Shown here: one piece after another, positions 1 to 5,552 of the stretch
Position numbering within the stretch: the first letter of the stretch is position 1
Layout of the letters: every line of letters begins with the position of its first letter
NCBI GenBank assembly: GCA_023392395.1
Contig: JAEVZE010000076.1
Span: 1 to 5,593, forward strand
DNA length: 5,593 bases
Direction of reading: 5' to 3'
From: Bacillota bacterium
GTDB taxonomy: Bacteria > Bacillota > Clostridia > Christensenellales > Aristaeellaceae
Translations under genes and position numbers: made by a program
The notes under the pieces: generated by a model
The model's database searches: none
Told to the model about the DNA's origin: nothing
What the model saw: the letters and a program-made list of their open reading frames with translations, nothing else

Positions 1-482
1 ATGTAAATGGATGCGTTCGGGAAGCGGCCGTAGAGGTACTTGGTCCAGCGCTGCACATCGTAACGCTCCAGCGCACCAAAGCATATGTAGCGCCCCTGGC
101 TTTCGCCGCATGCGCGCTGATCGATCAGCAGCACGCCCAACCCTTGGTTTCTGTAAAACCGGACCACAGAAGGGAACTCCCACAGCGCCATCGAGCGGTA
201 TCCGTGGACCAATAGCACGATGCGCCGCTCACTGCCATCCATCAACAGTCGGGCGCGGAGCGTCAGGCCGTCGAAGCTCTTGATGGATACTTTTTCCATG
301 GGCTGTCCCATTAGCCATTCGCGGTCGAGGGCCATGTTTTTCATATGATCCCGGAACAATTCGTTGTCGGGCATCAGTTGGGGGAACGAGGCCTTCCGGG
401 TGCGGACGACGGCCAGGCGAAAGAAATACAGGACGATCAGCACGGGGATCATCACCGCCGTCGCCAGAAGCACAAACCACAT
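1..482 (-). CDS. Membrane-anchored alpha/beta hydrolase (partial; 3' part beyond window)
   Basis: This is the first 160 codons of a hydrolase that runs off the left edge; relatives of this kind are usually about 300 residues. Residues 2-21 form one hydrophobic membrane anchor followed by basic residues (R22, R27, R29, K30), so the rest probably faces the cytoplasm unless the topology is reversed. The alpha/beta-hydrolase core begins near residue 63. The strand RRIVLLVHGY (residues 86-95) carries the HG oxyanion motif, and DQRACGES (121-128) matches the family's DxRGxGxS turn, with C where G is usual. The stretch after it (GRYICFGALERYD) resembles clostridial COG1073/YqkD-like hydrolases. The nucleophile serine and catalytic Asp/His would lie beyond the window, so activity and substrate are unknown. 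ATG at 482 was chosen because GGGGGTGAT (495-487) sits four bases upstream; the in-frame ATGs at 497 and 488 have no well-spaced site. It is divergent from the ylmC-like gene. Confidence 0.88.
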   Translation of the reverse strand, partial: MWFVLLATAVMIPVLIVLYFFRLAVVRTRKASFPQLMPDNELFRDHMKNMALDREWLMGQPMEKVSIKSFDGLTLRARLLMDGSERRIVLLVHGYRSMALWEFPSVVRFYRNQGLGVLLIDQRACGESQGRYICFGALERYDVQRWTKYLYGRFPNASIY

Positions 483-486
483 ATCC

Positions 487-495
487 ATCACCCCC
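487..495 (-). promoter_or_regulatory. Ribosome binding site that fixes the hydrolase start
   Basis: On the - strand this reads GGGGGTGAT, 8 of 9 bases matching GGAGGTGAT, the full complement of the 16S rRNA 3' end. It lies four bases before ATG 482 and overlaps two other in-frame ATGs (497 and 488), which argues against both of those as starts. Confidence 0.75.
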
Positions 496-504
496 ATCTG
501 CGAA

Positions 505-517
505 GCGCCATTGGCGC
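505..517. repeat. Short perfect dyad in the hydrolase leader
   Basis: GCGCCA (505-510), one central base, then TGGCGC (512-517) form a perfect 6-bp inverted repeat. It lies in the transcribed leader of the hydrolase, about 25-35 bases before its start. A one-base loop is too tight for a normal RNA hairpin, so if functional it is more likely a DNA operator half-site pair. A dyad this small can also arise by chance in GC-rich DNA. Confidence 0.35.
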
Positions 518-570
518 AGCAACCATTTCACTAGTATGTGCCGGAGTTGCAATTCGCCCGCACGATCTCG

Positions 571-600
571 ATTATAGATGGCGCCTTCATGCACTGTCAA
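571..600 (-). promoter_or_regulatory. Sigma-A promoter of the hydrolase gene
   Basis: On the - strand, TTGACA (600-595) and TATAAT (576-571) are both perfect consensus hexamers separated by 18 bp. Transcription would start near 564, giving a leader of about 80 nt before ATG 482. The -35 end is only about 50 bp from the ylmC-like start codon, so the two genes share this control region. Confidence 0.82.
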
Positions 601-640
601 GTTCTGGAAGGTTTCAATTGTCGGCGCATAGGATGAATGG

Positions 641-645
641 GGAGG
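641..645 (+). promoter_or_regulatory. Ribosome binding site of the ylmC-like gene
   Basis: GGAGG, within a longer GGGGAGGGAT run, lies seven bases before ATG 653 and supports that start. Confidence 0.75.
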
Positions 646-652
646 GATATCC

Positions 653-907
653 ATGAGTTTTTCCGAATTGAGGCAGAAGGATGTCATCAACGTGTGCGAT
701 GGACGCAGGCTTGGCCGGCCGATAGACCTGATCCTGAACGAGCGCGCCTGCGTCGAAGCCATCGTCGTACCCGACAATTGCGGCTTCTGGGGCTTCATCC
801 GGCCTGATCGAGACGGCCTGGTGATCCCCTGGAACCGTATCCGGCGCATCGGAGACGACGTAATTCTGGTCGAAATGGACGAAAAGTGCGTAATGGGGAA
901 TCCGTAG
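653..907 (+). CDS. ylmC: YlmC/YmxH-family sporulation protein (PRC-barrel)
   Basis: This 84-residue protein matches the small YlmC/YmxH family (TIGR02888 type), which runs about 80-85 residues, so it looks full length. Family hallmarks in order are SELRQKDVINVCDGRRLG at residues 3-20, a hydrophobic strand VEAIVVP (34-40), a GFWGF turn (44-48), and the closing VIPWNRIRRIGDDVILVEM at 57-75. The fold is a PRC-barrel, a small beta barrel thought to bind partner proteins; there is no signal peptide or membrane segment. Family members are tied to sporulating Bacillota, but their molecular role is not established. In clostridia relatives often lie next to sigG and nrdR; here nrdR is next and sigG is not in the window. 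The symbol reflects family membership, and the split between YlmC and YmxH cannot be settled from sequence alone. Confidence 0.88.
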   Translation: MSFSELRQKDVINVCDGRRLGRPIDLILNERACVEAIVVPDNCGFWGFIRPDRDGLVIPWNRIRRIGDDVILVEMDEKCVMGNP

Positions 908-940
908 CAGAGAAATGTTAAGAAAAAATCGCTCACCCTC

Positions 941-969
941 TAGACTAAGCGCTATATGTTGTGTATAAT
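941..969 (+). promoter_or_regulatory. Sigma-A promoter of nrdR
   Basis: TAGACT (941-946, 4 of 6 to TTGACA), a 17-bp spacer and a perfect TATAAT (964-969). An A6 tract at 923-928 lies about 50 bases before the predicted start site near 976, where an UP element would be. The leader would be about 25 nt. This promoter probably drives nrdR and the two-component genes behind it. Confidence 0.75.
949..964 (+). promoter_or_regulatory. Putative NrdR box inside the nrdR promoter
   Basis: GCGCTATATGTTGTGT agrees at 13 of 16 positions with the published NrdR-box consensus acaCwAtATaTwGtgt (W counted as A or T), including the central C-W-A-T-A-T core. It fills the spacer between the -35 and -10 hexamers and overlaps the first -10 base, so a bound NrdR would block RNA polymerase. 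NrdR boxes usually come in helically phased pairs; here only one good copy is seen. Confidence 0.62.
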
Positions 970-986
970 AGAGGCGTCGAAACCAT

Positions 987-996
987 AGGGGGTGGT
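987..996 (+). promoter_or_regulatory. Ribosome binding site pointing to a CTG start of nrdR
   Basis: AGGGGGGTGGT (987-997 region) contains GGGGGTGGT (988-996), 7 of 9 to GGAGGTGAT. It stands four bases before CTG 1001, exactly the spacing seen at the hydrolase start in this window. The GTG at 992 lies inside this site and so would have no usable one of its own. Confidence 0.6.
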
Positions 997-1465
997 CCTG
1001 CTGAAATGCATTTACTGCAATTGCACCGAAAGCCGTGTGATCGATTCGCGGCAAACCGACGACAATTCCGCCATCCGGCGCAGGCGGGAATGCGAAGGCT
1101 GCGGACGGCGGTTCACCACCTATGAAAAAATCGACACTGTACCGCTAATGGTCATCAAAAAAGACAGAAGTCGTCAGCCGTTTGATTCGTCTAAGCTGCG
1201 CACGGGCATAATCAAGGCGTGTGAAAAGCGCCCCGTGTCACTGGGCGAGATCGACAAGCTGGTCCGCGAAGTCGAAATGAAGGCCTACAATAGCTACGAT
1301 CAGGAGATCACCAGCCAGGCGATCGGTGAATTGGTGATGGACGGGCTGAAAAAGCTGGATGAGGTCGCGTATGTGCACTTTGCCTCGGTCTATCGCCAGT
1401 TCAAGGACATCCAAACCTTCATGGACGAGCTCAACAAACTGCTTACCGACAAAGAATTCGGATAA
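992..1465 (+). CDS. nrdR: Transcriptional repressor NrdR
   Basis: NrdR is the zinc-ribbon/ATP-cone repressor that senses ATP and dATP and represses ribonucleotide reductase genes. Counted from CTG 1001 (154 residues), zinc ligands fall at C3, C6, C31 and C34, the same numbering as in characterised NrdR proteins. The basic patch IRRRREC (25-31) and RRFTTYE (36-42) complete the DNA-binding ribbon. An ATP-cone follows at about residues 49-139, with the signature VIKKD...PFDSSKLRTGI and an ending HFASVYRQFKD. The coordinates use GTG 992, the only conventional in-frame start (157 residues). Protein alignment and ribosome binding site both favour CTG 1001, where the family normally has ATG before the KC pair. 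A probable NrdR box in its promoter suggests autoregulation. The response regulator follows after 54 bp with no terminator. No ribonucleotide reductase gene is in the window. Confidence 0.95.
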   Translation: MVLLKCIYCNCTESRVIDSRQTDDNSAIRRRRECEGCGRRFTTYEKIDTVPLMVIKKDRSRQPFDSSKLRTGIIKACEKRPVSLGEIDKLVREVEMKAYNSYDQEITSQAIGELVMDGLKKLDEVAYVHFASVYRQFKDIQTFMDELNKLLTDKEFG

Positions 1466-1505
1466 GCGCCGGCCGGCCGCCGGATGGATAGGATCTACTA
1501 TGAAT

Positions 1506-1513
1506 AAGGAGAG
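1506..1513 (+). promoter_or_regulatory. Ribosome binding site of the response regulator gene
   Basis: AAGGAGAG, with GGAG ending eight bases before ATG 1520, supports that start. The ATG at 1500 is out of frame with the gene. Confidence 0.7.
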
Positions 1514-1519
1514 ACGCAT

Positions 1520-2221
1520 ATGGCAAACGAATTGATTCTCGCTGTCGACGACGAGGCGCATATCCTGGAGCTGCTTTCGTTCAATCTTGAGGCATCGGGC
1601 TATCGCGTCGTGACCGCTGCCACCGGCGAGGATGCGCTGGTCGTTTGCGCGCACGAGCGTCCGGCGCTGGTGCTTCTGGACATCATGCTGCCCGGCATCG
1701 ACGGCATGGAAGTCTGCCGCCGGCTCAAGGGCGCGCCGACCACCGCCGACATCCCGATCATCATGCTGACCGCCAAGGGCGACGAGGTAGACAAGATCCT
1801 CGGCCTGGAACTGGGCGCGGACGATTACATCACCAAGCCCTTCAGCGTGCGCGAGTTGATCGCCCGCGTCAAGGCGCTTCTGCGCCGCGCAGCACCGCAG
1901 AACGAGGAGGAAGGCATCCTCCACGTCGGCGGCCTCACCATCGACGTGGGCAATTACGAAGCCTTCCGCAACGGCGAGAAGCTTTCGCTGACGCTCAAGG
2001 AGTTCGAACTGCTGAAGCTGTTGGTCATCAGCCGCGGCAAGGTTCTCACCCGCGACTTCCTGCTGGATCGCATCTGGGGCTATGAGTTCTACGGCGAGAC
2101 CAGGACGGTCGACGTGCACATCCGCCACATCCGGCAGAAGCTCGGCGACGACGCGCACTACATTGAGACCATCCGCGGCGTCGGCTACAAGTTCAATGAT
2201 CGCCAGGAGAACCGGATTTAG
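1520..2221 (+). CDS. OmpR/PhoB-family response regulator
   Basis: A 233-residue, full-length DNA-binding response regulator. The receiver domain (about 4-120) has the acidic pair D10/D11, phosphoacceptor D54 in LVLLDIMLPG, the switch residue T84, aromatic Y103 and the conserved K106 in ITKPF. A short linker (PQNEEEG, 126-132) leads to an OmpR-type winged helix (about 133-227), with LTLKEFELLKLL (157-168), the recognition-helix region RTVDVHIRHIRQKLG (195-209) and the wing IETIRGVGYKF (215-225). It should be phosphorylated at D54 by the kinase encoded 27 bp downstream, then bind DNA as a dimer. It is closest in style to the PhoP/PhoB and WalR groups; which of these, and hence the stimulus and target genes, cannot be decided here. 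It is probably co-transcribed with nrdR, since the 54-bp gap has only a GC palindrome (GCCGGCCGGC, 1468-1477) and no clear promoter. Confidence 0.93.
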   Translation: MANELILAVDDEAHILELLSFNLEASGYRVVTAATGEDALVVCAHERPALVLLDIMLPGIDGMEVCRRLKGAPTTADIPIIMLTAKGDEVDKILGLELGADDYITKPFSVRELIARVKALLRRAAPQNEEEGILHVGGLTIDVGNYEAFRNGEKLSLTLKEFELLKLLVISRGKVLTRDFLLDRIWGYEFYGETRTVDVHIRHIRQKLGDDAHYIETIRGVGYKFNDRQENRI

Positions 2222-2237
2222 GTTCTCCGCGGTCGCC

Positions 2238-2242
2238 GGAGG
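2238..2242 (+). promoter_or_regulatory. Ribosome binding site of the histidine kinase gene
   Basis: GGAGG lies six bases before ATG 2249 and supports this start, 27 bp after the response regulator stop. Confidence 0.75.
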
Positions 2243-2248
2243 CAACGC

Positions 2249-4090
2249 ATGAAGCAAAAGGTTGCGCTCGCAGCGACCTGTCTGAATCTGTTCCTTTGCG
2301 TCGTTTTTTTGCTGATCTGCGCCAATTCGGCGCAGAGTGCAATGGACGCGGCAACATTGGAGGAATTGACGCGCATCGCAAGCTTCTTCGCCCCTCAGGT
2401 GGAAGAAGCGGCGGTTGCCGGCAATCCCTCTGATTTGTTGTATCAATCTTCTGAAAAAACGGGCTCTGGCTTTGCGCTGTTTGCCCATGACGGGCAGAAG
2501 ATGCTGTTCGGGACGACTGGCGGATCGGACGTGTTTCAGGCGGGTGAGATGGCCGTGCTGCCCGGTCAAGTGGCCACGTTCCGGCACAAGGGAGCCTACG
2601 AACGCTGGACGCTGTACGCGGCAATGCCGCTGAAGGACGGGAGCGTATTTCTTGTTTCCCGGCCCGCCGCGACGCTGGGTCAGGCGATGGCGGGGAAGCC
2701 CTGGCTGCTCATCCTGCTGGCGTTGGTCGTCGCCATCGTTGGCTTTGTCGCCTTTCAGTCCTCGATCGACCGCACCAATACGTTCGTCCGCAAGGTGCTG
2801 AGCGTGCTGACAAGCTTCTCCGAGGGCCGCTTTGACGCGCGCATTACCGGCGTAGCAGGCGATTCGGTAGAGCAGACCGCGCTCTTCAACGAAGTGCTCT
2901 CCCGCATCCAGGACAGCGTCTACAAGAACAAGGCCCGCAACCAGGCTCTTTCCACCGTAATGAACTACATGCAAAACGGCATCCTTGCGGTGGATGAGAA
3001 GCTCAACCTGATCCTGGTCACGCCCTCGGCCAAAAAGCTGCTCGGCATCACCGGAGCCATCGACGATCCGGTTCCGATCAGCCAGGCGTCCCGGGACGTG
3101 AAGCTGGATTCCGCGTTTATGGAGGCCATGGCGCAGGACGGCGTGTATACCACCGAGGTGGCCGTGCACACGGGCATGGGCCGCGCGCACATGCCCGTGC
3201 GCCTGTACCTGACGCCCATGACCAAGGACGGCGCGGTGGTCGGCGCGGTGGCGCTGGTGGAGGACATTACGGAACTCAGGCGGCTGGAACAGGTGCGCAC
3301 CGACTTTGCGGCCAATGTCTCCCATGAGCTCAAGACGCCGCTGACCAGCATCAAGGGGTTTGTCGAGACGCTGCAAAACGGGGCCATTTCAAACCCCGAG
3401 ACCGCGCAGAAGTTCCTGAAGATCATCATGCTGGAGGCCGACCGACTGACCCGGCTGATCAACGACATTCTGTCGATTTCCAAGCTGGAATCGGGAACCG
3501 ACAGCCCGCCCAAGGAGTACATCCGCCTGGACAAGATGGCCCACGAGATCTCCGAGATGCTGTCCATCCTGGCCTCGGAGAAAGATGTAACCATCTCCTC
3601 CCGAGAGAATCAGGAGCCCAGCTTCGTCTACGGCAACGCCGACCAGATGGAGCAGATGCTGATCAACCTGATCGAGAACGCCATCAAGTACAATAAGCGC
3701 AGCGGCTCCGTCAGCGTGTCGGTGTTCAACAACGACAAGACGGTGAACCTTCTGATCTCGGATACCGGCATCGGCATCCCGGAGGAGCACCTGCCCAGGC
3801 TGTTCGAACGTTTCTACCGGGTGGACAAGGGCCGCTCCCGCTCGATGGGCGGCACGGGTCTGGGGCTTGCGATCGTCAAGCACATCGCCAGCAGCATGGG
3901 TGCGATGATCGAAGTGCACTCCAAGTTCGGCGAGGGCACTGAATTCCTGATCACTTTCCCCAGTGCGCACCCGCCGAAGGACGATAAGAAGCACAACTAC
4001 GACGACCTGGCTGAGTTCGACGGCGATGGGGAGTTTTACGGGTCGATCGATGAAACGGAGGATTCCGAATCGCCTGTTCAGTCTACCTGA
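2249..4090 (+). CDS. PhoR/WalK-like membrane sensor histidine kinase
   Basis: A 613-residue sensor kinase, partner of the preceding response regulator. TM1 spans about residues 7-25 and TM2 about 151-170, framing an extracytoplasmic sensor region of roughly 125 residues that I cannot assign to a family. A HAMP-like segment (about 171-223; SEGRFDARI, then DSVEQTALFNEVL) lacks the usual proline near the membrane. A PAS domain follows (about 228-345; MQNGILAVDE, then PSAKKLLGI, closing in VALVEDITELRRLE). HisKA carries phosphoacceptor H359 in SHELKTPLTSIKGF. The ATPase domain shows the N box (N473, E476, N477 in NLIENAIKYN), G1 DTGIGIP (505-511), F box ERFYRVDKG (520-528) and G2 GGTGLGL (534-540). 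All catalytic motifs are intact. After the ATPase domain comes an unusual acidic tail (about 575-613). The gene ends at a terminator. Architecture resembles PhoR or WalK, but the signal is unknown. Confidence 0.93.
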   Translation: MKQKVALAATCLNLFLCVVFLLICANSAQSAMDAATLEELTRIASFFAPQVEEAAVAGNPSDLLYQSSEKTGSGFALFAHDGQKMLFGTTGGSDVFQAGEMAVLPGQVATFRHKGAYERWTLYAAMPLKDGSVFLVSRPAATLGQAMAGKPWLLILLALVVAIVGFVAFQSSIDRTNTFVRKVLSVLTSFSEGRFDARITGVAGDSVEQTALFNEVLSRIQDSVYKNKARNQALSTVMNYMQNGILAVDEKLNLILVTPSAKKLLGITGAIDDPVPISQASRDVKLDSAFMEAMAQDGVYTTEVAVHTGMGRAHMPVRLYLTPMTKDGAVVGAVALVEDITELRRLEQVRTDFAANVSHELKTPLTSIKGFVETLQNGAISNPETAQKFLKIIMLEADRLTRLINDILSISKLESGTDSPPKEYIRLDKMAHEISEMLSILASEKDVTISSRENQEPSFVYGNADQMEQMLINLIENAIKYNKRSGSVSVSVFNNDKTVNLLISDTGIGIPEEHLPRLFERFYRVDKGRSRSMGGTGLGLAIVKHIASSMGAMIEVHSKFGEGTEFLITFPSAHPPKDDKKHNYDDLAEFDGDGEFYGSIDETEDSESPVQST

Positions 4091-4130
4091 ACGTTGGACA
4101 GTTGAGGGAGTTCCTTTGGCCATACGCAGC

Positions 4131-4153
4131 AAAGCCGGTTTCTCCGGCTTTTT
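4131..4153 (+). terminator. Rho-independent terminator after the kinase gene
   Basis: AAAGCCGG (4131-4138), loop TTTCT, then CCGGCTTT (4144-4151) form a perfect 8-bp stem that runs into TTTTT (4149-4153). It lies 40 bases after the kinase stop and ends the presumed nrdR-regulator-kinase transcript, separating it from rhaA. Confidence 0.88.
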
Positions 4154-4213
4154 GCTTATCGATGAGACGCCTTGAATCCTGCGCATTGGGAAGCCTTGCG
4201 GACGCGAATGCTC

Positions 4214-4242
4214 TTTACTTTGCCGCGCCGCTTGGGTATAAT
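4214..4242 (+). promoter_or_regulatory. Sigma-A promoter of rhaA
   Basis: TTTACT (4214-4219, 4 of 6 to TTGACA), a 17-bp spacer and a perfect TATAAT (4237-4242). Transcription would start near 4249, giving a leader of only about 27 nt. The stretch between the upstream terminator and this promoter (4154-4213) shows no clear operator or catabolite-response element. Confidence 0.75.
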
Positions 4243-4260
4243 AAAATGGAAATATACTGC

Positions 4261-4265
4261 GGAGG
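4261..4265 (+). promoter_or_regulatory. Ribosome binding site of rhaA
   Basis: GGAGG ends ten bases before ATG 4276, a slightly long spacing. It still favours this ATG over the in-frame ATG at 4246, which has no such site and lies at about the predicted transcription start. Confidence 0.65.
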
Positions 4266-4275
4266 TTCGCGCGCA

Positions 4276-5541
4276 ATGAAGGACAATCTGATTTCCTTAG
4301 GGTACGAATACGCGAGTAAGGTCTATCAGGATCACGGCATTGACGTTGAGAAGGCGATGAACGCCTGCGCGGCAATTCCGGTTTCGATGCACTGCTGGCA
4401 GGGCGATGACGTTTCAGGCTGCGAGAGCGTCAATGGCGGTGCCTCGGGCGGCATCGCCACCACCGGAAATTATCCCGGACGCGCCCGCAGCGGCGATGAA
4501 CTTCGCCAGGACCTCGATCAGGCGCTTCAGTTGATCCCCGGCACGAAGAAGCTCAACCTGCACGCCAGCTACGCCGAAAAGAACGGCCGCGCGGTGGACC
4601 GGGACGCCTACACCCTGGAACTGTTTCAGAATTGGCTGGACTGGGCCAAGGCCAAGGGCCTAGGCCTCGACTTCAACCCGACGTACTTCTCCCACCCGAA
4701 GGCTGAGAGCGGCTTCACGCTGTCCAGCGCCGACAAGGGTGTGCGCGACTTCTGGATCGAGCACGGCAAGCGCTGCCGCGAGATCGCGGAAGGGTTCGGC
4801 AAGGCGCTGGGCCAGCCTTCGGTGGTCAACTTCTGGATGCCGGACGGCTACAAGGACGTTCCTGCAGACACCGCCGCGCCCCGGCAGCGGATGCTGGAAT
4901 CGCTGGACGCGATCTTTGCCGGCGGCAAGATGGATCCTGCGCTGGAGGAAGATTCGGTGGAGTCCAAGCTGTTTGGCTTGGGCGTTGAGAGCTACACCGT
5001 GGGTTCCCACGAATTCATGCTGTCCTACGCGCTGACCCGCGGCGTTTTGTACACGCTGGATGCGGGCCACTTCCACCCGACGGAGGTCATCTCCGCCAAG
5101 ATCAGCGCCATCCTGCAGTTCCTGCCGAACCTGCTGCTGCACGTGTCCCGCGGCATCCGCTGGGACAGCGACCATGTGATCACGCTGGACGACGAGCTGC
5201 AGAACATCATGAACGAGATCGTGCTGAACGGCTATCAGGATCGCGTCCGCATCGCACTGGACTACTTCGACGCTTCGATCAACCGCGTCGCCGCGTGGGT
5301 GATCGGCATGCGCAACGCCCAGAAGGCGCTGCTGCACGCGCATCTGACGCCTCGGGACAAGATGGTCAAGGCCGAGCAGGCGGGGGACTACACCGCAAGG
5401 CTCGCTCTGATCGAGGAGAACAAGACGCTGCCCTTCTCCGCGATCTGGGACGCCTACTGCGAAGCCCAGAACGTGCCGGTGGGCGGCGCGTGGCTGGACG
5501 CGGTCAAGCGGTACGAGGCCAGCGTGCAGTTCAAGCGGTAA
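4276..5541 (+). CDS. rhaA: L-rhamnose isomerase
   Basis: RhaA interconverts L-rhamnose and L-rhamnulose, the first step of L-rhamnose breakdown in the cytoplasm. The 421-residue protein matches the family length (E. coli RhaA 419). Family blocks include the N-terminal PVSMHCWQGDDVSG (35-48), HASYAE (96-101), VESKLFGLGVESYTVGS (228-244), DAGHFHPTEV (262-271), LLLHVSRGIRWDSDHV (286-301) and LDYFDASINRVAAWVIG (328-344). Comparison with E. coli puts the first metal site at E229, D262, H289 and D329, the second metal and catalytic site at H265, D297 and D299, and K231 at the position of the conserved lysine; all are present. It has its own promoter and is followed by a hairpin, so it may be transcribed alone. 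No rhamnulokinase, aldolase, transporter or regulator gene is visible nearby within the window. Start 4276 fits the family N-terminus and the ribosome binding site. Confidence 0.97.
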   Translation: MKDNLISLGYEYASKVYQDHGIDVEKAMNACAAIPVSMHCWQGDDVSGCESVNGGASGGIATTGNYPGRARSGDELRQDLDQALQLIPGTKKLNLHASYAEKNGRAVDRDAYTLELFQNWLDWAKAKGLGLDFNPTYFSHPKAESGFTLSSADKGVRDFWIEHGKRCREIAEGFGKALGQPSVVNFWMPDGYKDVPADTAAPRQRMLESLDAIFAGGKMDPALEEDSVESKLFGLGVESYTVGSHEFMLSYALTRGVLYTLDAGHFHPTEVISAKISAILQFLPNLLLHVSRGIRWDSDHVITLDDELQNIMNEIVLNGYQDRVRIALDYFDASINRVAAWVIGMRNAQKALLHAHLTPRDKMVKAEQAGDYTARLALIEENKTLPFSAIWDAYCEAQNVPVGGAWLDAVKRYEASVQFKR

Positions 5542-5552
5542 GCAAAGCAAAC

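Larger units (their letters stand above)
483..652. other. Divergent intergenic regulatory region
   Basis: These 170 bases separate the leftward hydrolase from the rightward ylmC-like gene. They hold the strong hydrolase promoter on the - strand, its roughly 80-nt leader with a short dyad, and the ylmC-like ribosome binding site. I find no convincing + strand promoter. The best candidate is TTGCAA (547-552) with TATAGA (573-578), but the spacer is 20 bp and each hexamer matches only 4 of 6. No RNA gene or extra ORF is supported. Confidence 0.7.

Noticed and set aside
713..720. GGCCGGCC palindromes at 713-720 and 1471-1478
   Set aside because: They are short and expected by chance in GC-rich DNA. 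One is inside the ylmC-like gene and the other is in the nrdR-regulator gap without a T tract, so it is not a terminator.
229..1054. Two - strand open frames (229-936 and 614-1054) over the hydrolase leader, ylmC and nrdR start
   Set aside because: The first is a wrong frame across the hydrolase's own leader and N-terminus; the second is antisense to ylmC. Neither shows family features.
2304..2310. Seven T residues in the kinase TM1 codons, possible slippage or frameshift site
   Set aside because: The frame is intact on both sides and gives a normal hydrophobic segment, so there is no sign of programmed slippage.
1238..3376. A 712-codon open frame on the - strand across nrdR, the regulator and the kinase
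   Set aside because: It overlaps three genes with clear families. Its translation is rich in His, Arg, Gln and Asp with no recognisable domain, as expected for the complement of GC-rich coding DNA.
4183..4211. GCATT/AATGC inverted arms just before the rhaA -35
   Set aside because: Five-base arms 19 bases apart are too weak to call an operator.
4102..4275. An upstream extension of rhaA by 58 codons, or by 10 codons from ATG 4246
   Set aside because: The long version would be translated through the terminator and the promoter. ATG 4246 lies about at the transcription start and has no ribosome binding site. Family length fits 4276.
3389..4375. A 328-codon - strand open frame over the kinase 3' half and rhaA 5' end
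   Set aside because: It crosses a terminator and promoter region and lies antisense to two well-supported genes, with no domain or ribosome binding site.
4660..5550. A 296-codon - strand open frame antisense to rhaA
   Set aside because: Its composition is that of a shadow frame and it lies within a gene whose active-site residues are all in place on the + strand.
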